The notes beneath the pieces are model-generated. The model had not been told where the DNA came from. It made no database searches and was given only the letters and a program-made list of their open reading frames with translations. Shown piece by piece: positions 11,501-23,500 of a stretch of 64,000 nt of DNA. The translations under genes and the position numbers were made by a program. Each line of letters starts with the position of its first letter. Position 1 is the first letter of the stretch. Source of the DNA: Siniperca chuatsi (Eukaryota; Chordata; Actinopteri; Centrarchiformes; Sinipercidae); NCBI RefSeq assembly GCF_020085105.1, contig NC_058045.1, positions 9,150,333 through 9,214,332 on the forward strand, written 5' to 3'.

Positions 11501-13674
11501 TACTGGACTATGTTGATATAATTTACATGCACGCTCCACCATGCACACTTCAGGCTTTAGATGTTTTGTATCAGAATATTGAAATAAACTTCAGCAGGAT
11601 TTAAAGTTGGATCACCTCATATCTAGTACCGGTGCCTTTTTTGCCGTTATCCTTTATCTTTATCCTTCATTTTCAGTCTTGTAAGTTTTCTGTTTGTCTA
11701 ACTGTTGTACAGGGTTCCCATGCAAAAAGAGAGTGAACTGCTCTCATTGGACCACACTGTATAAATAAATGTTGAATTAATGTCTTCTCCCTCACAATGT
11801 TCCCACACATCTTTGCTCTTCTCACACCAGTCTCAAACTCCTACCCAAATTCTCTCACCAAATTGCCCTATGCCTACAATTCACCTGCAACATCCACCCA
11901 CTGCCATTATCGGTCCCTCTCAAATGTCACTGTTTCCCTTGAATACCTAATATTCTTATAAATAAATGGTGGATATCATAATCATGCAGGTGGGTGAAAA
12001 TGCCACTGAAACATGACCACGTCCTGATTTCAAATGTTCTCTGATATCCTTTCATAGGTTATTCCCATGACTGAGATTAATAATTAAGAGCAAGACCCAT
12101 CTGGTGTGTAAAAATAGATGTTTAAATGTAGAAATGTAAACTATCACTGGAAGTGGACTTCCTTGGCAATACTTTGATTTGGCTATGTTATGAATACTTG
12201 GAGATATTACTGTAATATCTACATTACACCTATTCACTGGTCACCCTGCTGAGTCTGTTTTGTGTCAGTAAGTCTGTTCCTTCAAAGATCCTAGACTTAG
12301 GAATGTTGATTTACACCAAACAAAGGTATGTTCTCATTTACTGCACACATCCTTTTTTTGTTAGACTGTTCACATCATGGTTTTCACTGAACATTTGAAT
12401 TACAGTCTGAACAATACATACTTTTTTTACTGACCTGTATGTGCAAAAGAACAATACCAAAAACATAAAGCCATCAATGCTTAAATGAAATGAAATGTTG
12501 ACTATGTAGTATCATGTCGCCATGTAGTTCCACTGGCTCATAGCTGGGTACATTTTATAAAACATTGTGTAACTCAATATTAAATTGACATTTTATCAAA
12601 CCACTTATTTTGTTCAAATCTTGAGCTATATTGCTGTTGTGGCCAAATTCTCCAGCCATCTTTTTTTGCAGGCTTTCAAACATGCACTTGCTACTATAGC
12701 CTACATTGAAGCAACATTCCTAATATTTATATAACACCTCACTGTTCCTGGGAGGACAGCCTCAATGTATCATATAGGACCATATGAAAGTAGCCTAAAT
12801 TCAATTGAAAAATTATAGAAATTATAGATTCAGTGTGATTTTCGTGGTATCAAAATAGATCAGACTCACATGGTAGAGGAGAAAATAGAATTTGGTCCAC
12901 TTATACTGGCAGCTCAAATGTACAGTAGTCTGTGTAATGTTTCTTTCAGAGAAATATGTGCACTGCATAAAGCTGTTCTATTAAATTTGTGCTACTCCAT
13001 CCTACTGCCATCTTCTGTGCACCTTTTCCCTCCCACACCTTCCATTCTGCTTCTGCCAACAAATCCTCAGAGGTCCTTCCTCCAACACTTATTCAGCACT
13101 TCTGTTCCAAGCTGAGGAGCTTGTTTTATTAGCACCTGCATGAGTATCTTTGATGCTGTTACAAAGGCAATTGAAGACAAATAACCTTTTTCTACTTAGG
13201 CTCTAAAAGCAAAATGTGGAAATAGAAAGCTGTTAAACTGTAACTGTTCTGCAATATTAAGACAGGCTTGATGTTGAAATACATGGTAGATATTAAGTAA
13301 GCAGGAGCAGCTTATTCCACCAACTGTTCATTTGTTTTCTGAAAAGATACATAGATAGAACGAAAGAAGTAGGTCCATACTCTAACTGGTAATCTGTACA
13401 TGCTGTAAAGGCGCTTTATTGGAATGGCTTAAACGAGTATCGAGAATAACTATACAACAAATCTATATATACACACTCAGGTATGTACAGGATGTTTTGT
13501 ACCTCAGGGCCATCTTATATTTTTGACAAGGAATAACACATTCAAACCATTAACTTTGTAGAAGCAAATTACTCAGTAATTGATGCCTGCAGTGAATCTT
13601 ACAGTTTTTGTGGCACTATTGTTGAATAACAATTATGATCCTCAGACCACTGTAATAAATTGGTAAATCCATCC
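8509..13674. other. Intergenic, nothing recognised
   Basis: Five kilobases of AT-rich sequence with only short frames (the longest about 135 codons at 10970-11377 on the - strand, low complexity and without motif). I see no exon-like block. Confidence 0.5.
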
Positions 13675-14150
13675 GTGCATTTTGTGTAAAACACAAAAAT
13701 ACACAGTTCTCGTTCTGTGCAAAAATGTATTCCAGTTTATCTGAAGCTAACATGAGACTTCAGCAGTCTGAGTTAGATAAATCAAGTAAGTATTTTCCAA
13801 GTTGCAGCCTTTTCAGTATGCTCTCTTTGTGGTACTGTCCCTCCCTTGCTGCTCAATACAGAAACACTGTCCAGGAAAACAAAAAGAGGGAATTTGGTAC
13901 TAAAAAGACCATAACTTTGGATGATAGCCACTTCATTTGCCTAACTCAGACTGTTGAAGTCCCACCCACATTACCTTTTGACCTAAACTTTTGAATATAC
14001 ATTTTTGCATGGGAGGACTGTGCATTTTGTCCCCCATCACTTAAGTGCATTAGGAAGGGATGATTACAGCAAACCAAACCTGTTTCAGTACTACTGAAAA
14101 CCATTGTTTTAAGACAGACGAAAAAAAATGTGAATCTCTCCTTTAACTGC
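13675..14150. repeat. Dispersed fold-back repeat family B, copy 1
   Basis: Contains TTTATCTGAAGCTAACATGA and GACTTCAGCAGTCTGAG in the left half, and in the right half GAGGGAATTTGGTACTAAAA and TAACTTTGGATGATAG, then GACTGTTGAAGTCC and TTGTCCCCCATCACTT. The halves are roughly inverted copies. A second copy lies in tp53i11 intron 5. Confidence 0.65.
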
Positions 14151-14589
14151 CATCACCTTTCAAACATGCATGTTTCATAAGTTTCAGTAATGTGGTATTG
14201 CCATAAAAAGTATTCATAATGGATGAATAGTTGACAGTTGCAACTCATCAAGTATCAGTTCTGAAACACATTTACACCACAGGTGGTGACACTGAGTTTT
14301 ACTCAGGAATGGTTTGGTCAGAGGAAAAGGTGGACACACAAGAGGAGACAAAGGGAGGACTAAGACAACATGCTGCCTATGAAGACATTACAACAGAGAC
14401 ATGAAGGGGGATGGTTGCGCCATGCCAAATAATTTTTGTGCAGAGTAAGAAAGAACATCATAAATGAGGTAGATGACATGCTGTTGCCAGACAGGATCAT
14501 TCCTTCAAGAGCTCAGAATTAACACACATTTGTTGTATTGAGACATTTGTCTTCACCGTACAATAGTGGTGGAAGAAGTATTTAGTGTT

Positions 14590-15094
14590 ATAGTATACCG
14601 GGGCTGGGCCCAAAAGCACAACAAGGACAGCGAATGTGCAGTAGTAGGTTCTGTTTATTTAGAAGAACACACAATGAGGAACCAGGAGTGTGGAGGTAAG
14701 GCTGGAAGCTGGTGGACTGGAGGCAGACAGCAGACTGCCATGAGGCTGAGGAGAGCAGGCAGGCTGAGGCAGGAATGCGGTCCGAGGCAAGGCAGGTGAG
14801 AGCTGTGGTGAAGTCCTCCTGGAAAGCCGATGGGCAACGTGGAGGCAGGTGACACTAGCGAACCTGGGCACAGGGAATTAAACAGCTTAATTAGGCGTTC
14901 TGATAACATGCAGGTCATTTCTTGGAGGCCTAGACAAGAGCCGAAGAGTTATACCACTGAGGTAAACGGACGATCTGGTGAGAAGAGCCGGGTAGATGTA
15001 CTGTCAGGTGTGATTGTAGATGGGGAACAGCAGTAGATGGTTCACAGGTGTGTCAGTTGCTGATTGGCAGTACCTCGGAGGCCACGCCCCACAT

Positions 15095-15141
<47 letters not shown>

Positions 15142-15190
15142 GGAGACTAAGAGGGGACAGACAGGAACACTAGGAATGGTACAGCCGTAC
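14590..15190. mobile_element. Unclassified GC-richer insertion within the MITE copy
   Basis: Base composition changes abruptly from AT-rich to GC-rich (AGGCTGAGGAGAGCAGGCAG). It splits the MITE at TAGTATACC and is followed by the MITE body at 15195. It holds a (CA)n tract at 15098-15141. No protein domain is visible, so I cannot name the family; an LTR or LINE 3' fragment is possible. Confidence 0.4.
15098..15141. repeat. (CA)n microsatellite, about 22 units
   Basis: Uninterrupted CA dinucleotides inside the insertion at 14590-15190. Confidence 0.95.
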
Positions 15191-17035
15191 CATGACGTTT
15201 AGATATTTTACTCAAGTAAAAGTACCAATACAGCAATGTAGAAATACTCCATTACAAGTAAAAGTCCTGCATTCACAATCCTTCTTCAGAATCAGAAAAT
15301 CAGAAGCAGCTTTATCGGCTAAGTATGTGTACACATACAAAGAATCTGACTCCTTTTTTAAGTTGTTCACTTATAAATGGAACAATTTACAGGAAGATAG
15401 AAATAAACTTACAGCTAAGAACAAGTTCGACAAAGCTGAACAAAGACAGGTAGAACTATAGGTACATACAAGAACATTTTAAACTGTAGATATTTCATTT
15501 ATAATTTGTAGGTAAGTGGATGTTTTAGTGTTTCAGGATGACACTATATGAATGATTTAACTGTGATGGTGTGTTGTGTCTGGTTGTTTTGGCGTACAGT
15601 GTTCTGTAGAGAGGAGAAGTTGGAACAGGTTGTGTCCAGGGTGTGATGGGTCTACATGTGGGCGTAGCACTAAATTCTGGACCCTGTACATAGCCATTCT
15701 CTATGGGACCCTCCCAGCATCCACGGCTATTCAGTCTAGTATCTTTGTTGACCCTCCTCACATGAGGGCCCTGTATACTCAGTCCCCTTTTACCCCCCAG
15801 TCTTACGCCCCTGGGTCTACGGTGATGTTTCCTGCCTGTTTCCTCACTCTGGAGATGTATAAGTCCTGAATGGAGGGCAGGTTGGCACCAATGATTTTTT
15901 CTGCAAAGTAAAAGTACTGAAGTATTATCAATATCAGTGAAGTATTATCAGCAATGTACTTAAGGTATCAAAAGTTCTGCAGAAATATGGACCCTTTGAC
16001 TGATATGTTATTATAAATTACATTATTAGTTTGTTAATGCATCAGTGAGTGAGCAGCATTTTTGTTAGTTAGGTAGTTTATTTTAGTGGTCACGCCCTTT
16101 CCAAAGGGTCACAAGATAAATCTGGGGGATCTGTGAGATGATTAATGGGGTACGAAAGAAGAAAACAAAAAATAAAATCTAGTTACACACATTTTTATTC
16201 TTTTTAACTTTTCTGTAATCTTTGCTTTTTGTGAAATATTGGATTTTTTTTATCTCTGTGGGGCCTCAAACAATTATTTAAATGGAACCTTGTGAAAAGT
16301 TTATAGGGGTACCACTCTTTGAACTGCTCGCAACTCATAGACATCTGAAATGTGACAAGAGGCCCCAAATAGACACTGCTTTTTTAAATAAGGGGTTATA
16401 AGCCAAAATGTTTCTGCTTATCATATCAGATAAATGTAGTGAAGTAAAAACTACAATATCTCTGGTGAAATTCAGTGGAGAAGTATGAAGAAGCATAAAA
16501 TGGAAATACAAGTACCTAAAAAATTTTTATGAAGTACAGCACTTGAGTACTGTACTTAAGTGCAATTTTGGTGTACTTGTACTTTTGGAGGCAAATATTG
16601 TACTTTTTATTCAGCTACATTTATTTGATATAGATTTAGTTACTAGTCACTTTGCAGATTTAGATTATTAATACTAAATATATGAACTAATAAAGTATGA
16701 TATATTATTATAGATTAAGCTTCCTAGCAGTATATAAAGTAATAAAATTAGTTCCACCTTAACCAGCTACAACATTAAAGTAATGCACACATTAATGCAT
16801 CATTAACTTTAATCCAGTAATATAATATACTGTATATGATTCTAAAATGGGCCATTCTGAATGAGCACTTTTACTTCTGGTACTTCCAGTGGTGGAAGAA
16901 GTACAGCTCTGTAAAAATAAAGTAAACGTCCTACATTCAAGATTTCACTTAAGGATAAATACAAAAGTATTAACAGCAAAATGTACTTTTTGGGCAGAAT
17001 GGTCCATTTCAGAGAGTTATATTGTTATACAGTGT

Positions 17036-17040
<5 letters not shown>

Positions 17041-17107
<67 letters not shown>
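17041..17107. repeat. (TA)n microsatellite at the 5' edge of the LINE relic
   Basis: 67 bases of pure TA ending exactly where the LINE sequence GCGGCTGGATAGCTC begins. Confidence 0.95.
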
Positions 17108-17111
<4 letters not shown>

Positions 17112-17661
17112 CTGGATAGCTCAACTGGTAAGTCACAGGACTTTCACAGAGCACCGTGATGAAAAATGGGCTACTGGAACAAGGAACAAGGAACGAGATG
17201 CGATAACAAGGCTCTGTTGGAATGCTACTACTCCAGTAACCCTAGTCAGAGGGGTTACATGCAAAGGATGTGGGATGAATGGTTACTTTGAAACCCACAA
17301 TCAAGGCTTACAGCGAAGCAACTATTAGCTCAGTGTTTCAACATCCACAAGCGGCAACTGCCAGAGCCATGACAAACAGTATCCACCATGGAAACGAAGG
17401 CTGGAGGCTAAAATCAAGGAGGTACAGAGAGAAGTGAGCCAACTGACAGAGGCCGAGAGAGGTGCAATGAAAAAACAAGTACCCAAGAGGTACAACCAGA
17501 TGCCAAGAAAGCATATGACTCAATGCCACACACATGGGTCACTGAATGCTTGGAGATGTACAACATCAACCAAGCATAAGAGACTTCATTGCAAACTCGA
17601 TGAGGCTGTGGAAAACCACCCTTGAGGCCAATGGGAAGCCACTTGCACAAGTGTCCATCAA

Positions 17662-18180
17662 ATGTGGCATAAAGCAAGGAACCCCCTCAGCCAAATAATC
17701 AACAAGACTGGCTATGTATACCGACTCAGGAACGGGGCCACCATCAGTCACCTCCTCTACATGGATGACATCAAGCTATACGCTAAGAGCGAGCGGGACA
17801 TCGACTCACTGATCCACACCACCAGGATCTACAGCTCTGACATTGGGATGTCATTCGGGCTTGAGAAGTGTAGTCGAATGGTGACAAAGAGAGGGAAGGT
17901 AGTCCGCACAGAAGGGGTCTCACTCCCAGAAGGAACAATAGCAGACATTGAGGATGGTTACAAGTACCTTGGAATACCACAGGCAAACGGCAACCTCGAA
18001 GAGGTAACAAGGAAAACAGCAACTACCAAATACCGAGTAAGGCAAGTCCTGAGAAGTCAGCTCAATGGCAAGAACAAGTCCCAGGCAATGAACAGCTACG
18101 CCCTGCCAGTGATCAGATACCCTGCAGGAATAATAAGATGGCCAAAGGAAAAGATACAGACCACAGACGTAAAGACATGA
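17662..18180 (+). pseudogene. LINE reverse transcriptase fragment with YMDD box
   Basis: The open frame carries ATISHLLYMDDIKLYAKSE, GMSFGLEKCSRMV and YKYLGIPQANGN, the catalytic and thumb-side parts of a non-LTR reverse transcriptase. Upstream blocks are joined after a deletion and the frame ends at TGA 18178-18180, after which the same frame resumes with KLLTMHRGFHPKSSTLRLY. Confidence 0.75.
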
Positions 18181-18344
18181 AAGCTCCTCACCATGCATAG
18201 AGGGTTCCATCCCAAATCCAGCACCCTGAGACTGTACGCTAGCCGTAAGGAAGGCGGCCGTGGACTAGTGAGTGTGAGAGCCACTATCCAGGATGAAACA
18301 TCCAAGGTCCACAAGTACATCAAAATAAGGCCGCAACATATGAT

Positions 18345-19178
18345 GTGCTCAGTGAATGTCTCAGGCAATGGGGAACAGAGGAAGAGGTGCTGGAAGAGGG
18401 ACCATCATGGGAGGACAAACCCCCAAATGCGATGTACCACCGGAACATAACTGAAGTGGCTGATATCAAGAAATCCTACCAATGGCTAGAGTGGGCCGGA
18501 CTGAAGGACAGCACAGAGACACTCATAATGGCTGCACAGGAGCAGGTCCTGAACACCAGAGCAATAGAGGCCCAGATCTACCACACCAGAAAAGACCCAA
18601 GGTGTAGGCTGTGCAAAGAGGCCCCTGAGACAATCCAGCACATAACTGCAGGGTGTAAGATTCTGGCAGGGAAAGCATACATGGAGCGCCATAAACAAGT
18701 GGCTGGCATAGTGTACAGGAACATCTGCACAGAGTATGGACTGGAAACCCTGAGGTCAAAGTGGGAAACACCTCTAAATGTGGTAGAGAATGACCGAGCC
18801 AAGATCCTGTGGGACTTCCAGATTCAGACTGACAGAATGGTGATGGCGAACCAGCCTGACATCGTGGTGGTGGACAAACAGCAGAGGAAAGCTGTTGTGG
18901 TTGACGTGGCAATACCAAGCGATGACAACATCAGGAAAAAGGAACATAAGAAACTAGAGAAATACCAAGGGCTCAGAGAAGAGCTGGAGAAGGCCTGGAA
19001 GGTGAAGGCGACAGTGGTGCCCATGGTCATCGGAGCACTTGGGGCAGTGACCCCCAAACTGGAGGAGTGGCTACAGCAGATCCCTGGAAGAACACCAGAC
19101 ATCTCGGGCCAGAAGAGTGCAGTACTGGGAACAGCAAAGATACTGCGCAGAACCCTCAAGCTCCCAGGCCTCTGGTAG
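18345..19178 (+). pseudogene. LINE ORF C-terminal part, zinc knuckle and endonuclease
   Basis: This 277-codon open frame is the longest in the window and is the C-terminal third of the R4/Dong-type LINE protein. It ends ILRRTLKLPGLW and TAG. Because it is still open while upstream parts are broken, it could be mistaken for a host gene; it has no splice structure and its motifs are those of the LINE. Confidence 0.75.
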
Positions 19179-19252
19179 AGGACCTGAGCTCGAAGGATGA
19201 GACCACCCGCGGAGGGTGAAGGACGAATTTTTTTTATCATTACTGCTGCTTT

Positions 19253-19325
19253 ATCAGAATCAGAAATACTTTATTGATCCCCGAGGGGAACAGTATTTTA
19301 ATGTTACAGCTGGTGGAGGTGGAGC
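19253..19325. repeat. Fish LINE/SINE 3'-tail repeat, short copy
   Basis: CAGAATCAGAAATACTTTAT followed by GATCCCCGAGGGGAAC is a very common teleost repeat word, repeated in this window at 51104 and, diverged, at 15285. It lies directly after the R4/Dong LINE 3' end. Confidence 0.6.
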
Positions 19326-19617
19326 ACATTTTATCTACTTTATATACTGTTGGATAGTTTAATATATAGCACAGTATCATATTTTATAAATTGATCATAT
19401 GTTTTGTTTGTAAAATCTAAGTCTATAAAGTAACTAGTAACTATAGCTGTCAGATAAATGTGGTGGAGTAAAAAGTACAATATTTCTCTCCGAATTGTGG
19501 TGGAGCAGACATATAAAGTAGCATAAAATTGAAATACTCTAGTAAAGTAAAAGTACATTAAATTTGTACTTAAGTACAGTACTTGAGTAAATGTAGCTCT
19601 CTTTCCACTTTCCACCA

Positions 19618-19752
19618 CTGGGTACTTTAAGTATATTTGAAGCTAATACTTTTGTACTTTTACTTAAGTAAGAGTTTCAATGTGGGACTTTTACACTGTA
19701 GAACTGCTAATTTTACTTAAGTAAAATATCTGACTACTTCTTCCACCACTGG
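19618..19752. repeat. Third, short copy of the same MITE family
   Basis: 135 bases bounded by CTGGGTACTTTAAG and CTTCTTCCACCACTGG, with internal TTTTACTTAAGTAAAAT. It ends about 80 bases before the CpG-rich block inferred to be the tp53i11 promoter. Confidence 0.6.
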
Positions 19753-19829
19753 TTGAAACTAGCATTTGTTGTTTTGTTTTTTTTGTTTTTTTTAACTGTA
19801 GACCACATAGACCACTAGTGCTACTCTTT

Positions 19830-20560
19830 GTATTACGGTAGAGACAATGCAATGTGCGCTTTCATGTGAGCGCAGGTTATTACGGTAATGTCTGGCTCCC
19901 TTTGATTGTTTGCTGCTACGGGGTTTGTGAAAGCACGGAGCTCTGCGATGTGCCTCCTCACTATCCACTCTGCTCGCCGTAATAACGGCTAACATTTCAC
20001 TCTGGAGACCGCGCCGCTTCCCGTTGTAAGTTACACATATTGTCTGTACTTTTTAATATATTCACTACTGTCTTTCCCACGAATTACAGTTTTACTTTAA
20101 AATGCTTCAGGCTCTGTTTTGTATCTGTCAATGTCTTGGGGAGTTAACATTAACTGCTAGCTGAAATATAAGTCATTTCGATTGGAAGAGCATATCGACT
20201 ATCTCTGTAAGAGAAATTTTATTTCACCAGGGGGTTAAGTTGTTTTGTTGTATAAGTAGTTAATGTGAATTTTCCTAAAGTAAGGGTAATAGTAACGTTA
20301 CAAAAACTGGGGAGGCGAAGTTGAGCGTGGTGGACCGCTCTTGTCAAATAGACCGTTAAAGGAAAAAAAACATTATTTTCCTTCGTATCAATGACATATA
20401 ACATAAAGTTAAGCAAAACGCTTATCTTCATTAGAAGATTAGCCCCTTCCTTTATTCTCTATGTTTTATTGTTTATCTACGTGACGGCTGAGCTGGTGAT
20501 ACCCCACCCAGTAACTTTGAAGTTATTCAGCATCCAAAGGTTAACGTTAGCGGGAAACTA
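19830..20560. promoter_or_regulatory. CpG- and AACGTT-rich block, probable tp53i11 promoter region
   Basis: CpG density rises sharply against the AT-rich surroundings. Motifs include TAACGTTA at 20293-20300 and TTAACGTTAGCGGG near 20541. The block lies immediately downstream of a nest of transposon copies ending near 19752. I see no clear TATA box, as expected of a CpG-type vertebrate promoter. Confidence 0.45.
19930..20025 (+). other. tp53i11: Probable non-coding first exon of tp53i11 (start uncertain)
   Basis: A CpG-bearing stretch (ACGGAGC, GCGCCGC, CTCGCCG) ends in CCGTT followed by a strong donor GTAAGT at 20026. No open reading frame of note runs through it. It is the only CpG-rich block with a good donor upstream of the tp53i11 coding exons, and the start-codon exon at 40421 needs a spliced leader. 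If right, the first intron is about 20.4 kb. The 5' boundary is a guess and linkage to tp53i11 is inference; a transcript on the other strand is also possible. Confidence 0.45.
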
Positions 20561-23500
20561 ATTATTATCCAGTTAAAAGCCTGAAAAATGTGCTGTCAGT
20601 ATGAAACATGACCGCGGTGAGCATGTTCATAGTCTGTGCTGCTGAGTTTGACCAACCTCAAAATCCCATTTCATTAATACATTGTAATTTCTATGTTTTA
20701 AAATGAGTTTAAAACGTTGAATACATGTTAAGTTTTCAAAACGAGTTGATTGCTTAATAGGTGAAAGTGGATTAACGGCTGTGGTAGGGCGGTGAGAGCC
20801 AAAACACACTAATGCCTGGATATTTTAGTGATAGAAATTGCCCAATTTGGGCACCACTTTAAATTATTTCATGACGAAAATGCCAATGCACCAGCTGTGT
20901 TTAGCACAAGGAAGAGGGGAGACATACACAGCAGTGTGCTGTAATGTTTATATAAAAATGAAAGGAGTTTGTGTCAGCGTACACACAGTTCAAATCCATA
21001 CTTTCCCTCTGAAATTGTAATTGAGATTAAGTGCAGTAATCAAATGAAACCAGCTGCAAAGGTAATGAGGTGTGTTGGATTGATAGATCAGTCAGTGACA
21101 GTCTGTGTAACACCTGACAGTTCAGGTTAGCGTTTGGTGTGTCAGGACTTGTCCCAAGTGCAGTTCAGCAATGCTGCAACACTCCCAGAATATACAGTCA
21201 TGTTGTCAGTGTTGTGAACTGACCTATAGCTTACTTTAGCAGTCTGCAGGGGAAGTCTCTATTTTTCCCTCAAAATGACACCACTGCTTAATGCATTCCT
21301 GTGCATCGACATGCTCATGTTTGTAATGCTACAAGCATTTCAACACAGAAAAACCTAATTTAAGATGCTGGCTTGGGTCAAACAGAAGCCAATAACATGA
21401 GGGAATCATCATGGTGGCTATTACATTTCTTATATGAGATGTCAAATAAGGAGCCAAATTAGGGATTTTACCACTCAGCATGAAGCCTTGTAAATTGCTT
21501 ATTTGGTTTGTCTTTTTCACGAATCAAGCCTTATACCCACAACAGTTGCAGTGTTTTTCTCTAATCGCCTTGTGATCAGGAATCAACACATGTCATCTAG
21601 GCTCTGGGGGCGGGCGGGGGATTCTTATTGGCCGAGGAAATAGGAACGATGAAACAGGGCTTCCTTCTCATGTTCTTTGTGCCCATGGTGACAAAGTTTT
21701 CAGCTTTGTGGAAAACGAATAAAATTGATGTGGAGTGGGCAGCAGTGGATGTCTGTTGAAGATACTTTGGCTGTGCTGATGTGGCCGTCAGCAATTTTTC
21801 TGGCTGAGGTACGTGTTCAACAGTATCTCTGTCCTTTTAACCAAAGCAAGCATGATCAAACCTTTAGGCATTTTCACTGTTAACATAGTAGCACTCTACT
21901 TTCTGAATGCCGATGTGGCTCTGTTAAATGGGTCAGATCTGGCCTGATGATGACCTTTTTGGACTGTTTTCTTTATCCACAAACGCCTCTGACTGCAGGA
22001 TATTGTCATCTCAGCCAACCCTCAAAGACTCTTTCAGCTTTCGTTGCAGGCTCTTCTTACTAATGTGTCCCCATGCCCTCACCGGACTGGATAGACAGTT
22101 AACCAGGTCTCAGTGGAGCCAGGCTGTGCGGCTGAAATTATCCTAGGAGAGTTAAGCAGTATATGTAGATGGTTATGTGTCTCTGTGTAGTTTTTGTGAA
22201 GGGGCACTGAGGCAGGCAGCAGCACCGAGTACAACCCTGGGCAGTCCCACAGGTCCTTCACACACTCTTGACATGCTGCATGCTGGGTAGCCAAAGCAGA
22301 TGGTGACCCCTTTTTTGTTTTAACCCCTCAGTGACTAATTAACACTTCCGTTCACAACACAATCCACCAATGACACAACAAACTCTTAGTATTATAATTT
22401 GAATGGGTATTTTTAGTTTAGCTGTTCAAATATACATTTGCAGACCATTGAAAGTGTGAGGGTAGTATTTATGCCGCCTGAGGCACAGTAGCCCAAAGTA
22501 ATTTTTTTCTAAACAGTGGCTTTAAAGTATCTTTGCCTCAAGACTTTGTTTTTTATTACTCTATTTTTGATACACAGAGAATGGGTAGATTATGCTTGTT
22601 TTACAATTACAGCTCTCAGTTTGGATCTCTTTTACTGCCGTTGTTTTGGTAATTGTCACTTTAGATTTATTCTTAAAATAGCAACAAATATGATTTATCT
22701 CACCAAAATGGTTGTTAGCTATATTTAGCTTCATCTTTCTGTACTGACTTCTGGTCTGTCTCTAGGGACTACTGTGTACCAGCAATATTCTTCTGCCAAT
22801 GAGGATGGCTTTCTTCCTGGCATTTTTAATTTCCTACTTTCTGGTGTGACAGTGGGTTAGCCGTAGGCTTTAATAATGACCCTACAGCAGATGTGCTTCT
22901 GTTTATTTCCAGTGGACAAGATTAGAGAAGCTAAGACCATATGTTGCTTTTCAGACTTTGACGTTTTATGGCAGTTATAGGCTGTCCAACTCATTAATTA
23001 CATCTGGGGAAGACAGAAAAGCAATTCCATTGTTGAGTGGTGGCAAAACACTGTGGACAGTTTCCGTGTATATTTGGCAAGTCATTTCCCTCAGGCAGTT
23101 CCAGCTGTCCGCATAAACTCAGCAAAATCTCATTTGGGATTCATTATCTTTGATAAATCCTTTACTTCATATTGTAATGTTGTACAACATGTGGTGCTAT
23201 CTTTTGTTTGACTTGCTTCCATCCTCTTTTGTTTGCTCAAAATATATTTCTGTGGCTTTTATGGGACTACTCTATAGTCGTTCTAATTTGCTGAAGACAT
23301 TTTAAAGAAAAGACATTTTTCATTTTAAAACATATTCTATAATTTTCAATTGACAGGTAAACTTTAGGGGACCCCACAGGACATTTGGAAGAGCGGAGTA
23401 GTGGCAGCAGCAGCATCATCATCATCTTCTTCTTCAGTTGGGGTTAGGAGGAAGGTGTGATCTCCACATCTAATCTAGTATCTGTATTCAGTAAGTAAAA

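Larger units (their letters stand above)
14565..16886. repeat. Interrupted copy of a MITE family with AGTGGTGGAAGAAGTA ends
   Basis: The 5' end AGTGGTGGAAGAAGTATTTA is at 14565. The body resumes at about 15195 (TTTACTCAAGTAAAAGTACC), breaks near 15270, resumes at about 15905 (AAGTAAAAGTACTGAAGTAT) and again at about 16440-16620 with TACTTGAGTAC and GTACTTAAGT words. The gaps hold other insertions: 14590-15190 (unclassified, with a CA repeat), 15280-15870, and 16080-16440. Confidence 0.55.
17108..19235 (+). mobile_element. R4/Dong-type LINE relic with restriction-like endonuclease
   Basis: Coding order is intact but broken. An N-terminal piece (LEAKIKEVQREVSQLTEAER, 17404-17463) runs by a deletion joint near 17498 into reverse transcriptase block DAKKAYDSMPHTW (from 17499). 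The GDALSPLL-type block is lost near 17685. The catalytic YMDD is present at 17758-17769. A TGA at 18178 and a frameshift near 18340 follow. The last 277 codons (18345..19178) are open and hold a Cys-x2-Cys-x8-His-x4-Cys knuckle at 18603-18656 and an endonuclease core: PD at 18855-18860, D at 18903-18905 and KLEKY near 18950. Domain order RT, knuckle, restriction-like endonuclease is that of R2/R4-group LINEs; I place it near Dong/R4 by recognition of the fish family. The 5' side abuts a (TA)n tract. Confidence 0.75.
16887..19620. repeat. Second copy of the same MITE family, split by the R4/Dong LINE
   Basis: Starts CAGTGGTGGAAGAAGTACAG at 16887 and continues with GTCCTACATTCAAG words to about 17020. 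The rest, with AAGTAAAAGTACATT and GTACTTGAGTAAATGTAGCT words, is at about 19440-19620 and ends CCACCACTG. The LINE, its (TA)n tract and a further repeat at 19253 sit between the halves. Confidence 0.6.

Noticed and set aside
15098-15141. CRISPR-like or tandem array signals at dinucleotide tracts
   Set aside because: These are pure CA/TA/GT microsatellites without spacers, in a vertebrate genome.
17109-17155. tRNA-like gene at GGCTGGATAGCTCAACTGG
   Set aside because: Only an A-box-like word is present. There is no B box (GGTTCGAATCC-type) at the right distance and no acceptor stem pairing that I can draw.
18523-18918. Antisense open frames (131 and 138 codons, the latter at 18824-19240) over the LINE
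   Set aside because: They are shadows of the + strand LINE frame, whose zinc knuckle and endonuclease motifs identify the true strand.
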